Below are positions 6,763-7,891 of a stretch of 7,891 nt of DNA, piece by piece. The notes beneath the pieces were generated by a model that worked only from the letters and a program-made list of their open reading frames with translations, was not told the origin of the DNA and searched no databases. The translations under genes and the position numbers were made by a program. The DNA is from Roseiarcus sp036502965 (GTDB lineage Bacteria; Pseudomonadota; Alphaproteobacteria; Rhizobiales; Beijerinckiaceae), in the NCBI GenBank assembly GCA_036502965.1, contig DASXXT010000433.1, positions 1 to 7,891 on the forward strand. The letters run 5' to 3'. How positions within the stretch are numbered: the stretch's first letter is position 1; every line of letters begins with the position of its first letter.

Positions 6763-7754
6763 GCCCCGAAGGTCTGGATCTCGCAGCGCCCCAGTCGGCC
6801 AGCATCGCGCCCGGCGCCAGCCCCCGACTCATTTCCTGGCTGGATTGGCTCCGCTATGGACCGTTCTTGGCGCAGGTGATCGTCACCCGGCGATGCAATC
6901 TTAGGTGCGGTTATTGCACGGAATACGACAAAACCTCGGAACCCGTTCCCTTTGACGCCCTGCGGCGGCGGCTCGAGTTGCTCCGCGACCTTCGCACCTG
7001 GGCCGTCTCCCTGATGGGTGGCGAGCCAACCCTTCATCCCGATCTCCTCAGAATCTTCTCCACCATGCGCGTCTTGGGGTTCCATCGCCGCATGATGACG
7101 ACGAATGGGCTCCGCCTCACCAAGGAGATTGTTGACGGACTCAACAACAATGGCATGACCGATATGAGTCTGAGCATCGATGGGGTGAAACGGAACGCGA
7201 CAACCGTCAAGGTCCTTAACGTGCTGAGACGGAAGCTCGACATACTGGCTGAACGTGCACAATTCGGCGTGGTAGTCAGCGCCGTCATTGGGACTGCGCC
7301 TCGCGAGGAAGTTCTGGAGGTCGTCGAGTTTGCGAAGTCGCGCGGGTTCACGCCCCGTCTGCTGGTCCTTCACAATGAAGACGGCCAGATGGGGTTGTCC
7401 TCCGAGGAGCTTGCCGTCTACGCGGAGGTCAAACAACTGTTCGGACACCGAGTGACCGAGGAAGCGCACGGCTACCGTGAGCGCCTGCTCCAGAATGGCG
7501 AAGCTCCATTTCGTTGTCGAGCGGGGGCGCGGTACCTCTACATCGATGAGTTCGGAATGGTGCGGTGGTGCGCGCAGACACGCATGGCGTTTGGAAAGCG
7601 GCTGTCCGCGTATGCCCTGGCGGATCTTCGGCAACAATTTTATTCGGAGAAAGCCTGCAGCGACAAGTGTTCCGTGGGTTGCGTCCGGACGGCGTCTGCG
7701 TTCGACCAGTGGCGTTCGCAACACTCATCCGAAAGGGTCGACGCTGTCTCCTAG
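6759..7754 (+). CDS. Radical SAM protein C with C-terminal auxiliary-cluster cysteines
   Basis: This 331-residue radical SAM protein is the full-length paralogue of fragment A. After a 25-residue extension rich in Ala, Pro and Ser comes WLRYGPFLAQVIVTRRCNLR, which contains Cys46; with Cys50 and Cys53 this gives the CNLRCGYC motif that binds the 4Fe-4S cluster. GGEP at 87-90 contacts SAM, and TTNGLRLT at 114-121 and SLSIDGVKR at 137-145 are barrel motifs. C-terminally there are Cys253, 17 residues, Cys271 (in FGMVRWCAQTR), then CSDKCSVGC (Cys300, Cys304, Cys308), a probable auxiliary iron-sulfur site. The C-x17-C spacing equals that of B, while the final cysteine group differs (C-x3-C-x3-C against C-x2-C-x-C). 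The start is GTG 6759, supported by AGGGG at 6748-6752 and the 4-base overlap with B. I recognise the family only as an uncharacterised radical SAM type; the reaction and substrate are unknown. The tight coupling to B suggests a shared pathway. No signal peptide or membrane segment is seen. Confidence 0.9.
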   Translation: MSPEGLDLAAPQSASIAPGASPRLISWLDWLRYGPFLAQVIVTRRCNLRCGYCTEYDKTSEPVPFDALRRRLELLRDLRTWAVSLMGGEPTLHPDLLRIFSTMRVLGFHRRMMTTNGLRLTKEIVDGLNNNGMTDMSLSIDGVKRNATTVKVLNVLRRKLDILAERAQFGVVVSAVIGTAPREEVLEVVEFAKSRGFTPRLLVLHNEDGQMGLSSEELAVYAEVKQLFGHRVTEEAHGYRERLLQNGEAPFRCRAGARYLYIDEFGMVRWCAQTRMAFGKRLSAYALADLRQQFYSEKACSDKCSVGCVRTASAFDQWRSQHSSERVDAVS

Positions 7755-7891
7755 CTCTTATGTTCGCGGTCAAGAGGGAAGGCGCGATTGAACGGCGGCT
7801 CGACGGAAAGGCCGTCGGCGAGAAAGGCTTGGGCTGCGCAGAGCTGGGAGCGGAGCGAGAGACGACGGTTGATCAAACTCTTATCCGCGGG
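7751..7891 (-). CDS. Possible C-terminal end of a convergent gene, cut by the window edge
   Basis: A minus-strand frame is open from the right edge to a TAG at 7751-7753, giving 46 residues. It includes a leucine- and arginine-rich, helix-like part (LINRRLSLRSQLCAAQAFL) and ends in FPLDREHKS. About 70% of its third codon positions are G or C, as expected for a gene here, but the opposite frame from ATG 7760 is equally open and has similar composition, so the case is weak. If real, it converges on C and both stops use the same CTAG palindrome at 7751-7754. I do not recognise the family. Confidence 0.35.
   Translation of the reverse strand, partial: PADKSLINRRLSLRSQLCAAQAFLADGLSVEPPFNRAFPLDREHKS

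Noticed and set aside
7801..7817. Hairpin CGACGG/CCGTCG with a five-base loop after gene C
   Set aside because: No U-run follows on either strand and it lies inside a possible coding frame.
7760..7891. Plus-strand frame from ATG 7760 open to the window edge, as a possible precursor peptide after C
   Set aside because: No ribosome binding site in front, charged product without leader-core features, and it competes with the opposite frame; not enough to support it.

Overview
The window looks like chromosomal DNA of a GC-rich alphaproteobacterium, probably of the Hyphomicrobiales (Rhizobiales). This rests on the form of the sliding clamp, the class A penicillin-binding protein and a PEPxxWA-type sorting signal, judged by recognition and not by a database search. 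No tRNA, rRNA, CRISPR array, insertion sequence or phage gene is visible.

Left part (about 1-3991), all on the minus strand. In order of transcription there is a class A penicillin-binding protein (1748-3991), a secreted phytochelatin-synthase-like cysteine protease (935-1660), and a PEP-CTERM-type surface protein (124-790) whose reading frame is broken near position 600. These three concern the cell envelope or periplasm, but nothing shows that they act together.

Middle (3992-5364). A divergent intergenic region of about 250 bases separates the penicillin-binding protein from dnaN, the DNA polymerase III sliding clamp, on the plus strand.

Right part (5372-7754), plus strand. Three radical SAM reading frames follow dnaN with almost no gaps: a 126-residue fragment (A), a complete 332-residue enzyme (B) and a complete 331-residue enzyme (C). 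A starts 7 bases after the dnaN stop, the ribosome binding site of B overlaps the stop codon of A, and B and C overlap by 4 bases (GTGA). A and C are paralogues, about 61% identical over 116 ungapped residues counted by hand, but A stops just after its radical SAM core. B and C both carry extra C-terminal cysteines with the same first spacing (C-x17-C), which suggests an auxiliary iron-sulfur cluster (SPASM or twitch type). This compact set is the most interesting part of the window. Its substrate cannot be read from the sequence, and no precursor peptide gene lies between the enzymes. At the right edge a minus-strand frame, possibly the end of a convergent gene, shares a CTAG stop palindrome with C.
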